Source: an uncultured Christensenellaceae bacterium
GTDB taxonomy: Bacteria > Bacillota > Clostridia > Christensenellales > Borkfalkiaceae
Reading direction: 5' to 3'
NCBI GenBank assembly: GCA_910588685.1
Contig: CAJUPX010000006.1
Location: 1-64,000 of the forward strand
Length of the DNA stretch: 64,000 bases
This document shows positions 24,055 through 33,598 of this stretch, piece by piece; within the stretch, counting starts at the first letter, position 1, and every line of letters begins with the position of its first letter. The notes under the pieces were generated by a model that saw only the letters and a program-made list of their open reading frames with translations, did no database searches and was not told the DNA's origin. The translations under genes were made by a program, and so were the position numbers.

Positions 24055-26280
24055 TTAATAAAGTTCCCAAATTTCCCGCGAGTACTCCGCAATAGTTCTG
24101 TCCGACGAAAAATACGCCGAATTTGCCACGTTATTAAGCTGTTTTACGGCAAAACTTTTTTTATCCTTGTAATCGCTGTTAATCTGCAAAAGCGACTTAA
24201 CGTAACTGTTTAAATCGAGCAACACAAAATAGTTATCCGGGTCTTTATAAGTTAATAAGCTGTCGTACAGTTCTTTAAAGCTGCCGTCGCCTCCGTCGGA
24301 AAACGTACCGTCCACAAGCGTTTCAACCGCTCTTCCCGCCGCTCCTTTAAGATAATCCGCCGGATTATAGCCATTTTCTTTAACGGCAGTTAAATCCTCG
24401 ACTGTAGCGCCGAAAATGTAGTTATTATGCCTGCCTGCAAGCTCTACTATTTCGATATTAGCGCCGTCCATTGTTCCGCAGGTGACCGCGCCGTTCATCA
24501 TAAACTTCATATTTCCCGTGCCGCTCGCTTCAAGCCCGGCAGTGGAAACCTGCAGAGAAACGTCCGAGCCGGCAACAATTTTTTCCGCATAAGATACGTT
24601 ATAGTTGCAAACAAACACTACCCTTAAAAGCCCTGACGTTTCAGGGTCGGAATTTACTTTTGACGCTATTTCGTTTATGAATTTTATAATAGCTTTTGCA
24701 CGCTTGTACGACGGCGCGCTCTTTGCTCCGAAAACGAATACCGAAGGCTGAAAATCCGTTATTGTACCGTCTTTAAGTCCGAAATATAACTCGAGAATTG
24801 CAAACGCGGTCATAAGCTGGCGCTTGTATTCGTGCAGTCTTTTTACCTGTGCGTAAACAAGGAAATTATCGGGAATTTTTATACCTTCTTTATCCGCGAT
24901 ATATTTTAAAAGACTGTGTTTTTTTGCGGCTTTAACGGCGGTAAACTGCTCCGCAAATTTTTCCGTACAGCCGTTAAGCTTTTCAAGCCCGGAAATGTTT
25001 CCGCGCCAATCAGTGCCGATAGCGCTGTCGATAAGTTCGCACAGCTCCACGTTGCAGAGTTCAAGCCATCTGCGGTGGGTAATTCCGTTGGTTTTATTTT
25101 GGAACTTTCCGGGATATATTTTGTTAGCCGCTTTGAACGTGCTGCTTTTGAGTATTTCCGTATGCAATTTTGCAACGCCGTTTACTTTTTTTGCAACGTA
25201 CACGGCAAGGTTCGCCATATAAAACCTGCCGTTTTTGTAAATTGCCATTTCTTCCGCTTCCGCGCTGCCGCACTCGGCCTGCTCGCGCTTGGCATATAAA
25301 CTTAATTCAACTATAATATCCGCGATTTCCGGGAGGATTTTTCTTATATACTCTTCGTTCCACGTTTCAAGCGCTTCAGGCAACACCGTATGATTTGTAT
25401 ACGCAAAAGTATTTTTAGCAATGCGCAGCGCATCCGGGAAAGCAAGTTTATAATCAGATGTTAATTGACGGATAAATTCCGCTATAGCCATTACAGGGTG
25501 AGTGTCGTTGAGCTGAATTACGTTGTATTCAGGGAAATTGTTAAAATCTCCGCCGTTATGCTTTACAAAATTTTCCAACAGCTCGGCTACGGTCGCCGCA
25601 GAAAAGAAATACTCCTGTCTTATTCTAAGTATTTTGCCCTCTTCGGTATCGTCCGCAGGGTACAGGTATTCGCTGATTTTCTGCGCCTCTTCGCTGCCCT
25701 CCGCCTGGAATAAACGCAGCCTGTTTATCCTTTTCCCGAATACCGGCATATCGTAAGGAACGGCTGTAACTTCCATATCCGCGTATTTGATTACGCGCTT
25801 TTCGCCTGCGCGGCGTATGCTCCAGGGGTCGCCGAATTTCTGCCAGTCGTCGGGCAGTTCAACCTGGCACCCGTTTTTAAACGCCTGTTTAAAAAGTCCG
25901 TATTTATAACGTATGCCGTAACCGTGTAGCGGAAGCCCGAGCCCTGCGGCGGAATCGAGAAAACACGCGGCAAGTCTGCCGAGTCCGCCGTTGCCGAGCG
26001 CGGCGTCCTCTATCTCCTCGAACACATTTATATCCACGCCTTTATCCGTAAGTATTTTTTGCGTTTGCGCGAGCACGCCGAGCTCCATAAGGTTGTTGTA
26101 AAAGCTGCGGCCTATAAGAAATTCCATCGACAGATAATATGCGTTTCGCTTGCCCTCCGTAGGCGTGATATCACCCGCGCACTGCATAGCAAGCGACGAA
26201 ATTTCGTTGTATAGTGTAATTACGTCTTTGTTTTTTACGTCAAGTTTTTGTAACTCTTTTATAAATTGCTCTTTTTTCAC
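24055..26280 (-). CDS. glgP: Glycogen/maltodextrin phosphorylase
   Basis: The 741-residue GT35 enzyme cleaves alpha-1,4-glucan ends with phosphate to glucose-1-phosphate. It is a cytosolic, pyridoxal-phosphate enzyme. The cofactor-binding Lys lies in EASGTGNMKFMMNGA. The N-terminal YYLSMEFLIGRS and the VIQLNDTHPVMAIAE block are canonical. It is somewhat shorter than the 800-residue norm, lacking part of the N-terminal region seen in other GT35 proteins. The start is GTG at 26280 with GAGGC upstream. It ends the starch operon 24 bases after the ATPase, so imported maltodextrins are phosphorolysed here. Confidence 0.95.
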   Translation of the reverse strand: MKKEQFIKELQKLDVKNKDVITLYNEISSLAMQCAGDITPTEGKRNAYYLSMEFLIGRSFYNNLMELGVLAQTQKILTDKGVDINVFEEIEDAALGNGGLGRLAACFLDSAAGLGLPLHGYGIRYKYGLFKQAFKNGCQVELPDDWQKFGDPWSIRRAGEKRVIKYADMEVTAVPYDMPVFGKRINRLRLFQAEGSEEAQKISEYLYPADDTEEGKILRIRQEYFFSAATVAELLENFVKHNGGDFNNFPEYNVIQLNDTHPVMAIAEFIRQLTSDYKLAFPDALRIAKNTFAYTNHTVLPEALETWNEEYIRKILPEIADIIVELSLYAKREQAECGSAEAEEMAIYKNGRFYMANLAVYVAKKVNGVAKLHTEILKSSTFKAANKIYPGKFQNKTNGITHRRWLELCNVELCELIDSAIGTDWRGNISGLEKLNGCTEKFAEQFTAVKAAKKHSLLKYIADKEGIKIPDNFLVYAQVKRLHEYKRQLMTAFAILELYFGLKDGTITDFQPSVFVFGAKSAPSYKRAKAIIKFINEIASKVNSDPETSGLLRVVFVCNYNVSYAEKIVAGSDVSLQVSTAGLEASGTGNMKFMMNGAVTCGTMDGANIEIVELAGRHNNYIFGATVEDLTAVKENGYNPADYLKGAAGRAVETLVDGTFSDGGDGSFKELYDSLLTYKDPDNYFVLLDLNSYVKSLLQINSDYKDKKSFAVKQLNNVANSAYFSSDRTIAEYSREIWELY

Positions 26281-26304
26281 TTTGTAAGCCTCGTTATTTT
26301 TATA

Positions 26305-28206
26305 TCAGATTATGCGTATATCGCGTTGAGTTTCTATTATTCCTATTTTATCAAAGTCCGGTTCGATATAAACCTCGCCGGTATATTGCTTATCCGTTAA
26401 CAGATATACGGCGTTTTCGCCGATTTTGCATTTTAAAAACTTTTCATTACCGTAATCTAAAACGCCTTCGGCAGACGCGTGTATACCGGAGTCCGAAAGC
26501 TTTATATCGTAAACTCCGCACTCTATAATCAAGGGCGTTGTAAACGCTTTTTTTACGCCGAGAGCGGCAAAAAGCTTACGGGCAAGTCCGTCGTTTACAA
26601 CAAACTCCCTGTCTTCGAGAGCCATTAAAAACTCCGTTTCTTTAACGGTTTTGGTTTTTCCGTTTATTTCAGCCGTCTTTTTTACTTTTCTCTTTACAAA
26701 ACTGCCGTTGAACCTGTTTACGGCGGGCATAGGCTCAATTACTTTTTCGCCGTCTTTAATAAGCGTAAGCTTTTTTAAGTCTATGCCGAGTTTAAGCGTA
26801 TCCTCCGTAATTTTGCGTGTAACGAGCGCATAAATCATTTTACCGTTCAGCTCCGCAGATAAAAGATATTTTCCGTTGATTTCTTCGCAGGCTTTAACGT
26901 TTACCGCAACATCTCCCCCCTCGCTTATAGCGTCGGTAGGAATCAACAGTCCGTACTCGCCGTCTGCACACCGCATTGCGGGCGGCAGTTCCGTATTCTG
27001 ACCGTAAAAATTCATAATGCCGTTTTGCACGGTGCACTGTAAATAGTTGTATTCGGGCAGACGCGGCAACACGGACTCTTCGGTCTGTTTGTCGAATAAA
27101 TGCACGCGTTCCATATTGAGCGCGGCGTCAATTACGTCGCCCGCCTTACAGTCGCAGTTTCCGTCGTCTTTTATAATAATCCTCGTTGAGCTTTCAGAAT
27201 ATCCGTCGCCGTCCATATTAATGTCGCCGTACAGCAGAGTTTCGCTGCCGAGCTCCTCTTTATGGGAAATTCTGACCTTTACCGTCGACTTGCTGTTTTT
27301 AACTTTTTGACTGTTTACAGAAACGTCCTCCGCGCGCAACCCTATATAAACAGGCGTTTTGCCATCCAGATAATCGGGACGCACTTTGTACAGCATAGAA
27401 TACGGAACGGTTATCTGAGCGTTTGAATATGCAAAGTCTATATGCACCTTATCCGCGTCCTTTCTGAGCGTGCCCTCAAAAAAGTTCATCTGCGGAGTGC
27501 CTATAAAGCCCGCAACAAACTTGTTTTCGGGATAGTTGTACAGGTTTTTAGGGGTATCAATCTGTTTTATGAATCCGTCTTTCATTACTACTATGCGCGT
27601 GCCCATAGTCATTGCCTCTACCTGGTCGTGCGTAACGTAGATGAACGTTGTATTAAGACGGGAATGCAGCTTGGCTATTTCCGCCCTCATCTGAGTACGG
27701 AGTTTTGCGTCGAGGTTGGAAAGCGGTTCGTCTAAAAGCATTACCTTGGGTTCGCGCACTATAGCTCTGCCGAGCGCAACCCTCTGCCTTTGTCCTCCTG
27801 ACATTTCCTTTGGCTTTTTTGCTAGATATTCGGTAAGCCCGAGTATTTCAGCCGCATTGACTACGCGGTTGTGCAGCTCTTCTTTGGGAAGCTTGCGCAA
27901 TCTTAAACTGAACGCGAGATTTTCATATATGGTCATATGCGGATAGAGCGCGTAATTCTGGAATACCATTGCTATATCCCTGTCCTTGGGTTCCATATCG
28001 TTTACGATAAGGTCGCCTATTTTTAGCTCGCCCGCCGATATGTCTTCAAGCCCGGCTATCATTCTCAGAGTTGTGGACTTGCCGCAACCCGAGGGTCCGA
28101 CGAATACTATAAACTCCTTATCCGCAATTTCCATATTGAAATCGTTTACGGCTTTAGTGCCGTTGGGATAAACTTTATAAATGTGTTTTAAACTTAAATC
28201 AGCCAT
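26305..28206 (-). CDS. Sugar ABC transporter ATPase (MsmX/MalK type) with a long C-terminal extension
   Basis: The 633-residue protein has a standard carbohydrate-importer ATPase core. Walker A is GPSGCGKST, Q-loop Gln83, signature MSGGQRQRVALG (from 135), Walker B VMLLDEPLSNLD, switch YVTHDQVEAMTMG, then a TOBE domain with YIGLRAEDV, ending near residue 380. About 253 further residues follow. They are beta-rich and contain repeated strand patterns (YGLLIPTDAISEG, VYDIKLSDSGIHA) that look like extra TOBE/MOP-type units. Usual family length is about 370. The start at 28206 has AAAGG upstream and follows the MalG-type permease by 4 bases. It energises the maltodextrin importer. The extension may sense sugar or a regulator, which is inference. 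Confidence 0.9.
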   Translation of the reverse strand: MADLSLKHIYKVYPNGTKAVNDFNMEIADKEFIVFVGPSGCGKSTTLRMIAGLEDISAGELKIGDLIVNDMEPKDRDIAMVFQNYALYPHMTIYENLAFSLRLRKLPKEELHNRVVNAAEILGLTEYLAKKPKEMSGGQRQRVALGRAIVREPKVMLLDEPLSNLDAKLRTQMRAEIAKLHSRLNTTFIYVTHDQVEAMTMGTRIVVMKDGFIKQIDTPKNLYNYPENKFVAGFIGTPQMNFFEGTLRKDADKVHIDFAYSNAQITVPYSMLYKVRPDYLDGKTPVYIGLRAEDVSVNSQKVKNSKSTVKVRISHKEELGSETLLYGDINMDGDGYSESSTRIIIKDDGNCDCKAGDVIDAALNMERVHLFDKQTEESVLPRLPEYNYLQCTVQNGIMNFYGQNTELPPAMRCADGEYGLLIPTDAISEGGDVAVNVKACEEINGKYLLSAELNGKMIYALVTRKITEDTLKLGIDLKKLTLIKDGEKVIEPMPAVNRFNGSFVKRKVKKTAEINGKTKTVKETEFLMALEDREFVVNDGLARKLFAALGVKKAFTTPLIIECGVYDIKLSDSGIHASAEGVLDYGNEKFLKCKIGENAVYLLTDKQYTGEVYIEPDFDKIGIIETQRDIRII

Positions 28207-28210
28207 AATT

Positions 28211-29077
28211 TTAACCTTTAACCGAGCCGCCGGTAACTCCTCCCACATAATATCTTTGCAGCCATATAAAGAGCGCCGTAATAGGTATAGACACCACAAC
28301 CGCGGCGGCGCAGAACACAGCAAAGTAGCCCTGGCTCATAAGCATTGCATTGTCCAACCAGGATTTCATACCCACGGCAACAGTGTATTTGTCCGTGTCG
28401 CCGAGCATTATGAACGACGAAAACATATACTCGCCCCACGGAGCTATAAACGCCGTGAGCACGGTATAGATTATTATGGGTTTGGCAAGCGGCAGAATTA
28501 TTTTTACAAATACCGTATGTCTGCTTGCGCCGTCTATCCTCGCCGCTTCGTCAAGAGATTTTGGAATAGTATCGAAAAAGCCTTTGCATATATAGTACTG
28601 CATAGCGGAGCTTGCCGAATATACCAGCATTAACCCGAATAAATTCTGCGTAAGATTTATCTCTTTAAGGACGAAGTATACCGCCGTCATAGACAGGAAT
28701 CCCGGAAACATTCCGAGAATAAGCATAATATTCATCAGCGGTTTCCTCAATTTAAACCTGAGCCTTGACAGCGCATAGCTGGTCATAAGAACTATAACCG
28801 TCTGCACAACCGTTACAACTACCGAAACAAGCAGAGTATTGCCGTACCAGGTTAAAAATTGTGTTTCCGTAAACAGCGTTATATAGTTTTTAAACGACCA
28901 CTGTTTAGGGAAAATGTAATCCGCCGATATGCCTACCGACTCTCCGCGGAACGAAAAGACGACGAGCAATACAAACGGTATAAGCCAGACAAGCGAAATT
29001 ATAATGAGTATTGCGTAAATGAGAACGAGTGAAATGCGCTCTGCAACGCTCTTACTCCTGTATTTCTTCTTTTCCAT
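28211..29077 (-). CDS. Maltodextrin ABC transporter permease, MalG type
   Basis: The 288-residue inner-membrane subunit has six hydrophobic segments. The cytoplasmic coupling loop EAARIDGASRHTVFVKIILP is the EAA motif that docks on the ATPase. A classical MalG ending, GGVTGGSVKG, closes it. The start at 29077 has GGAGGA upstream and shares one base with the stop of the MalF-type gene (TAATG), so translation is coupled. The clustered binding protein, amylases and phosphorylase support maltooligosaccharide as substrate. Confidence 0.93.
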   Translation of the reverse strand: MEKKKYRSKSVAERISLVLIYAILIIISLVWLIPFVLLVVFSFRGESVGISADYIFPKQWSFKNYITLFTETQFLTWYGNTLLVSVVVTVVQTVIVLMTSYALSRLRFKLRKPLMNIMLILGMFPGFLSMTAVYFVLKEINLTQNLFGLMLVYSASSAMQYYICKGFFDTIPKSLDEAARIDGASRHTVFVKIILPLAKPIIIYTVLTAFIAPWGEYMFSSFIMLGDTDKYTVAVGMKSWLDNAMLMSQGYFAVFCAAAVVVSIPITALFIWLQRYYVGGVTGGSVKG

Positions 29078-30582
29078 TACATAAATTCCTCCTCGTTTTT
29101 AACTGATTTGGAACGGTTGTAAAGTATAAGCGAAAGCACGGCGACTATAACAAACGTAAATAAACCTATAACCGAGGCAATGCCGTACTGACTTTCGCTT
29201 ACGGTAAGTTTGTACAGCCAGGTAATGAGCAAATCGGTTTTGCCCGCAAACTGCATTTCCAGAGTTGACGGTTCGCCGCCGGTAAGCAGGAATATTACGT
29301 TGAAGTTGTTGAGGTTGCCTATAAACTGCGTTATAAGGTAAGGCGTTGTAACGTGCAGCATATAGGGCAGCGTTATCTTCATATACGCTTTAAAAGGACT
29401 TGCGCCGTCCATTCTCGCAGACTCGTACAAATCCGCGGGAATATTCATAAGTATTCCCGTACATATAAGCATAGAGTACGGTATACCTATCCATATATTA
29501 ACGACTATTACCGTTATTTTAGCCAGCGTGCCGTCCGTTAAAAAGGGTATCGCCTGGTCTATCAAGCCCCATTTTTCAAACAGCTTGTTTATAAGTCCCT
29601 GATCGGACAAAAGCTGGGACATAAACATCAGCGAAACAAACTGGGGTACGGCTATGGTTATTACAAGTATTGTACGCCACAGTTTTTTGAACTTTATGCC
29701 TTTCTTGTTTATGAGTATGGCTACTACCATTCCGAGGATATAGTTTGTGAACGTTGCAAAAAACGCCCATATCACCGTCCATAAAAGCACTTCTCTGAAC
29801 GTAAAGGCAAATACCTTGCTGTTTGCAGAAATACCGCCGCCGAGTACGGTTACGAAATTATCTATGCCCGTCCACTGAAAAAGCTGTGCGGGAGGCATAT
29901 GCGCTTTATCGTAATTTGTAAATGCTATGAAAATCATAAAGAATATCGGCAGAATAGTAAACACTACAAGCCCGAGTACGGGAATTGCCAAGAGAGATTT
30001 ATGATAATTTTCGTTTGCATAAGAGCGGACGTCGTCCTTTGCAGTAGGCAGATTTATACGGGCTTCTTCAAATTCCTGCGACAGTAGATTGCCCTTTACG
30101 TTCTGGTACCACATATATACGAAGGCGGCTATTATAAATATCGTCAACAGGGAATAAAGCAGAATTAAAAGACTGTTGTCGTAATAGGTGTAAGTTACGA
30201 TACCCGTCAAAGGGTCCCTGCCCTCAACGCGCGCAACTTCGCCTAAACTTCCCATTTTAGCAAGGTATTTCCATCCGAAAAATACCAGATATAAAATGAA
30301 GAGCACCTCAAAAAACAGATACAATATACCGCGCAGATACTGTTTGCGACATATAAGTCCGAAACCCATTATGCCGAAAGACGTGCGCGTTTTCCAGTCG
30401 CCGTTTTTTGCCGCTTTGCCTACGTTAATAAAGATTCCCGCAAACGCCAGCCAGATTTTATAAAGTTTTTTTGGTATCGCCTTGAAAAAAGCCGCAAACG
30501 CCGACGGCAAACGCCTGAAAAAAGCTTTGAAATTGAACCAAAATTTTTCAGGCGGCGACATTTTCAGATAATCTAAATTCAT
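29077..30582 (-). CDS. Maltodextrin ABC transporter permease, MalF type
   Basis: The 501-residue permease has about eight hydrophobic segments. An amphipathic, basic N-terminal region of about 75 residues precedes the first helix, and a periplasmic-type loop of moderate size follows. The EAA motif is ESARMDGASPFKAYMKITLP. It pairs with the MalG-type subunit encoded next. GGTGAT stands before the ATG at 30582. It follows the solute-binding protein gene by 15 bases in the operon. Confidence 0.93.
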   Translation of the reverse strand: MNLDYLKMSPPEKFWFNFKAFFRRLPSAFAAFFKAIPKKLYKIWLAFAGIFINVGKAAKNGDWKTRTSFGIMGFGLICRKQYLRGILYLFFEVLFILYLVFFGWKYLAKMGSLGEVARVEGRDPLTGIVTYTYYDNSLLILLYSLLTIFIIAAFVYMWYQNVKGNLLSQEFEEARINLPTAKDDVRSYANENYHKSLLAIPVLGLVVFTILPIFFMIFIAFTNYDKAHMPPAQLFQWTGIDNFVTVLGGGISANSKVFAFTFREVLLWTVIWAFFATFTNYILGMVVAILINKKGIKFKKLWRTILVITIAVPQFVSLMFMSQLLSDQGLINKLFEKWGLIDQAIPFLTDGTLAKITVIVVNIWIGIPYSMLICTGILMNIPADLYESARMDGASPFKAYMKITLPYMLHVTTPYLITQFIGNLNNFNVIFLLTGGEPSTLEMQFAGKTDLLITWLYKLTVSESQYGIASVIGLFTFVIVAVLSLILYNRSKSVKNEEEFM

Positions 30583-30597
30583 TATATCACCGCTAAT

Positions 30598-31875
30598 TTA
30601 TTTCCCCGCCGACTGCTTTATCAGCGCAACCATCTTGTCAAGCTGCTCCTGATAGGAAAGCACGCCCGCTGCAGGATTTGCATTTTCAGCAACTAATTTA
30701 TCAATTATATTCAATCCGTAGCCCTTTAACGGCTCCCAGAAGCTTGAAGGAACGGAGGTCTGCTCTCTGGCAAAAGCCATCTGCGCGTTCAAAGCTGCAA
30801 AAGTGGGGTCGTTTTTAATTTCGGAAATATTTGCGACAACTTTGTTGGTAGGACCAACCAGATGTTTTTCAAAACGCATTTTCTGCATTGCTTCGCTCGA
30901 GAGGAAAGCCGCAAGTCTGTGCGCTTCAACAAGCTCTTTGCTGTGTGCGTTTACGCCGATGAGCTTATAGCCTTTGAATGAGGACAGCTGCACCGTTTCA
31001 TCTCCCACGGTAACTTCGGGCAGTTTGCAAACCCCGTAATTTTCACCGAGAATTTCCTGTATTCTCTTTGCATTCCAGGTACCTGAAACGGCTACCGCAG
31101 TCTGGCGGGTCTGGAATCCGGTAATAATTTTTTCGTCGTCCGTCTTCTTACCCGCAAACGCAATACTGCCGGCGAGCTTAGCCATTGCTTTTGACGCTTT
31201 TATTCCGTTTTCGGAATTGAAATCGATTTCTATGTTGCTTTCTTTATAGTTGTTTTTATAGTCGTACTCAACGCTGTAAGTGCCGCCGAACGCAAAAAAC
31301 CAACCCGCAGTATACCAGGGAACGTCGAGCGCCCAGTTGATTTTTTTACCGGATTTTTCGCATTGCGAAATTATAGTTTCAAGCGAATTTACGTCGGTAT
31401 CGGATAAAACCGACTTGTCGTAAAACATAAAATAGCCGTTATCCGACGCATAGGGATAGCCGTAATACTTTACGTCCGCAGTTCCGTAGCCCACAGCGCC
31501 CGACTTTACGGACTCCTCGCTGTTATCCGCCTTTACCGATTCAAGAAAAATGCCGCCGAGCTCGGCAAGCGCGTCGCTGCGCAAAAGCGGTATAAGCTGG
31601 TCGTTTGAATAACAGTAAACGTCGGCAGCCGCGTCCGCGTCCTGGCTTACTTTACTGAAAGCCATATCCTCTTCGCCTATGCCCACTTTAATGTTATATT
31701 TGGTTTCGGGATTAGCTTTTTTAAACTCTTCCACCATAATTTTTAAGGTTTCCTGCTGAGCCGCGGAGCCCCAGACCTCTAACTCCAAGCCCTTGTCCCC
31801 GCAACCGGTCATTGCGCCTATCGCTCCTGCAAGCATTGCCCCGCAGACAAGCAACGATATTGTCTTTTTCATCAT
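30598..31875 (-). CDS. Maltodextrin-binding lipoprotein of the ABC importer, MalE-like
   Basis: The 425-residue extracellular solute-binding protein (family 1) has a lipoprotein signal ending in GAMTGC (Cys25). The mature part starts LELEVWGSAAQQETL, then shows the hinge and ligand-cleft pattern of MalE relatives, with KINWALDVPWYTAGWFFAFG and VAVSGTWNAKRI. It captures maltooligosaccharides outside the membrane for the MalF/MalG pair. Two ATG codons in tandem (31875 and 31872) follow GGAGGT; the second has the more usual spacing. Ligand identity is inferred from the neighbours. Confidence 0.92.
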   Translation of the reverse strand: MMKKTISLLVCGAMLAGAIGAMTGCGDKGLELEVWGSAAQQETLKIMVEEFKKANPETKYNIKVGIGEEDMAFSKVSQDADAAADVYCYSNDQLIPLLRSDALAELGGIFLESVKADNSEESVKSGAVGYGTADVKYYGYPYASDNGYFMFYDKSVLSDTDVNSLETIISQCEKSGKKINWALDVPWYTAGWFFAFGGTYSVEYDYKNNYKESNIEIDFNSENGIKASKAMAKLAGSIAFAGKKTDDEKIITGFQTRQTAVAVSGTWNAKRIQEILGENYGVCKLPEVTVGDETVQLSSFKGYKLIGVNAHSKELVEAHRLAAFLSSEAMQKMRFEKHLVGPTNKVVANISEIKNDPTFAALNAQMAFAREQTSVPSSFWEPLKGYGLNIIDKLVAENANPAAGVLSYQEQLDKMVALIKQSAGK

Positions 31876-31902
31876 TGATTACCTCCGAAATTTTTATTTT
31901 TT

Positions 31903-33597
31903 TCAGACTTTGACGACTAACGCGCCGTTGTTTAAAAGCCTGTTGTTTTTATAGTTAATTGAAACAAGAACACTCCCGCCGCACTCAATTATCCGGGATT
32001 TTCCGCCCGTGTTGAAATACGCCGTTATTTTACCGTGTTCGTTTTCGCGGACAATTACGAGCATACCGTTTTGCGCCGTGACGCTCTTAACCGCACCGCC
32101 CTTTAAAACGCCTTCTTTTTTAAGCGCGAGCACGGCTTTAAAAACGTTAAGAAAGCCGCCGTCGCTGTTTTTAAACGTCCAATCGAAAGTCTTCCTGCAA
32201 TCGGGGTCGCCCGCTCCGTCCAACGGCAGCTCCGTACCGTAGAACACGCACGGTATGCCGGGAAAAACAAACACTGCGCATAACGCGCAAAGCAGTTTGT
32301 CCTTACTTCCCCCGGTAAAGCGGAAAAACCTCGGCGTGTCGTGGTTATCCAAAAAATTAAGCGCCGTTGCGTTTGCCTGCTCTGTGTTCATTAAAAGCAG
32401 CCTGTTCATACGCTCCGCAGCCCGGCGCGCAGGTATAGGAACAGCGCCGAAATAGTCGGCGAGTATCTTCTGCAATTTATAGTTCATAACGCCGTCCAGC
32501 TGCTCGCCGCGCAGCCAGTGCCTGTTATCGTGCCATACTTCTCCCAACAATATCTTATCCGGATACTTTTCTTTTACCTCGCTGCGCAGCTGCCGCAAAA
32601 AACTATGCGATAGCTCGTCGGCAACGTCGAGCCTCAGTCCGTCAAAGCCGTCGTTAAGATATTTAAGCGCAATATCTATTAGATACCTGCGCGTTTCCGG
32701 ATTGTTTGTATTCCACTTGGGCATATATTTGCAGTCGGCAAAATGCGCATAATTGCCCTTTTCCGTATCGGGAAAATCTCCGTCCACAAAAAACCAACCG
32801 TAATACCGCGATTTTACTCCGTTTTTAAGAACGTCCTGAAAAAATGCGTGTTTTTGGTCGCAGTGGTTAAAAACCGTATCTATGATAACCCGCATACCCC
32901 TTTCGCGCGCACTTTTTAAAAGCTCTTCAAGGTCGCTCTGCGAGCCGAACTGCGGGTCTACAGCAGTATAATCGGTTATGTTGTACTTGTGGTTAGAATC
33001 GGAAGCGAATATAGGCGTGAGGTACAGCGCGTTTGCGCCTATGCTTTTTATGTAATCGAGCTTGCCTGTTATGCCCTTTAAATCTCCGCCGGCAAAGGTA
33101 TACCTGTCGCAGCCGCCGTTCCATTCGCTGTTGATATACTTATCATCTTTTTCAAAATTACCGCGCGCAAATCTGTCAATGAATATCTGGTAAAACACCG
33201 CGCTCTGTGTCCAGTCGCAAACGCGCATAACGTCCGAGCCGTTTATGCAGGGGAACTGGAAAAACGTGTAATATGCCAGCTCGAAATCATATGATTCTGA
33301 AATCCCCTCTTCCGAATAATAATAATTTTTACTGTTTTGACTGATGAGGAAAACGTAAGCGAGCCTGACGTCTGCGAGCGTAAAATCCGCCTTATAATAA
33401 TCAAACAGCTCCGTTTCGGCAAACTTAGTCATTACAGCCGTATTACGATGTTTGGTGAAGTCGTATTTATTGTTGTAAAGAATTTCTACCGACCCGAATT
33501 TTTCGTGCGCGGTACGAAGTATAATCCTTAGCTTATTGTCTGAAAGCGCATACGCGTACCTGCTTTCGGGCTGATGAAAAATAGCGTATTTATTCAT
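31903..33597 (-). CDS. Cytosolic GH13 neopullulanase/cyclomaltodextrinase-type alpha-glucan hydrolase
   Basis: The 564-residue enzyme has no signal peptide, so it acts in the cytosol on imported maltodextrins, cyclodextrins or pullulan fragments. Residues 1-120 are a beta-rich N-domain of the CBM34 kind found in GH13_20. The catalytic barrel has VIIDTVFNH (region I), GLRLDVADE with nucleophile Asp324 (II), ILLGEVWHD with acid/base Glu353 (III) and FLDNHD with Asp420 (IV). The start at 33597 is one base after the LacI-family stop, so it is translationally coupled and may lack its own ribosome site. Confidence 0.92.
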   Translation of the reverse strand: MNKYAIFHQPESRYAYALSDNKLRIILRTAHEKFGSVEILYNNKYDFTKHRNTAVMTKFAETELFDYYKADFTLADVRLAYVFLISQNSKNYYYSEEGISESYDFELAYYTFFQFPCINGSDVMRVCDWTQSAVFYQIFIDRFARGNFEKDDKYINSEWNGGCDRYTFAGGDLKGITGKLDYIKSIGANALYLTPIFASDSNHKYNITDYTAVDPQFGSQSDLEELLKSARERGMRVIIDTVFNHCDQKHAFFQDVLKNGVKSRYYGWFFVDGDFPDTEKGNYAHFADCKYMPKWNTNNPETRRYLIDIALKYLNDGFDGLRLDVADELSHSFLRQLRSEVKEKYPDKILLGEVWHDNRHWLRGEQLDGVMNYKLQKILADYFGAVPIPARRAAERMNRLLLMNTEQANATALNFLDNHDTPRFFRFTGGSKDKLLCALCAVFVFPGIPCVFYGTELPLDGAGDPDCRKTFDWTFKNSDGGFLNVFKAVLALKKEGVLKGGAVKSVTAQNGMLVIVRENEHGKITAYFNTGGKSRIIECGGSVLVSINYKNNRLLNNGALVVKV

Positions 33598-33598
33598 A

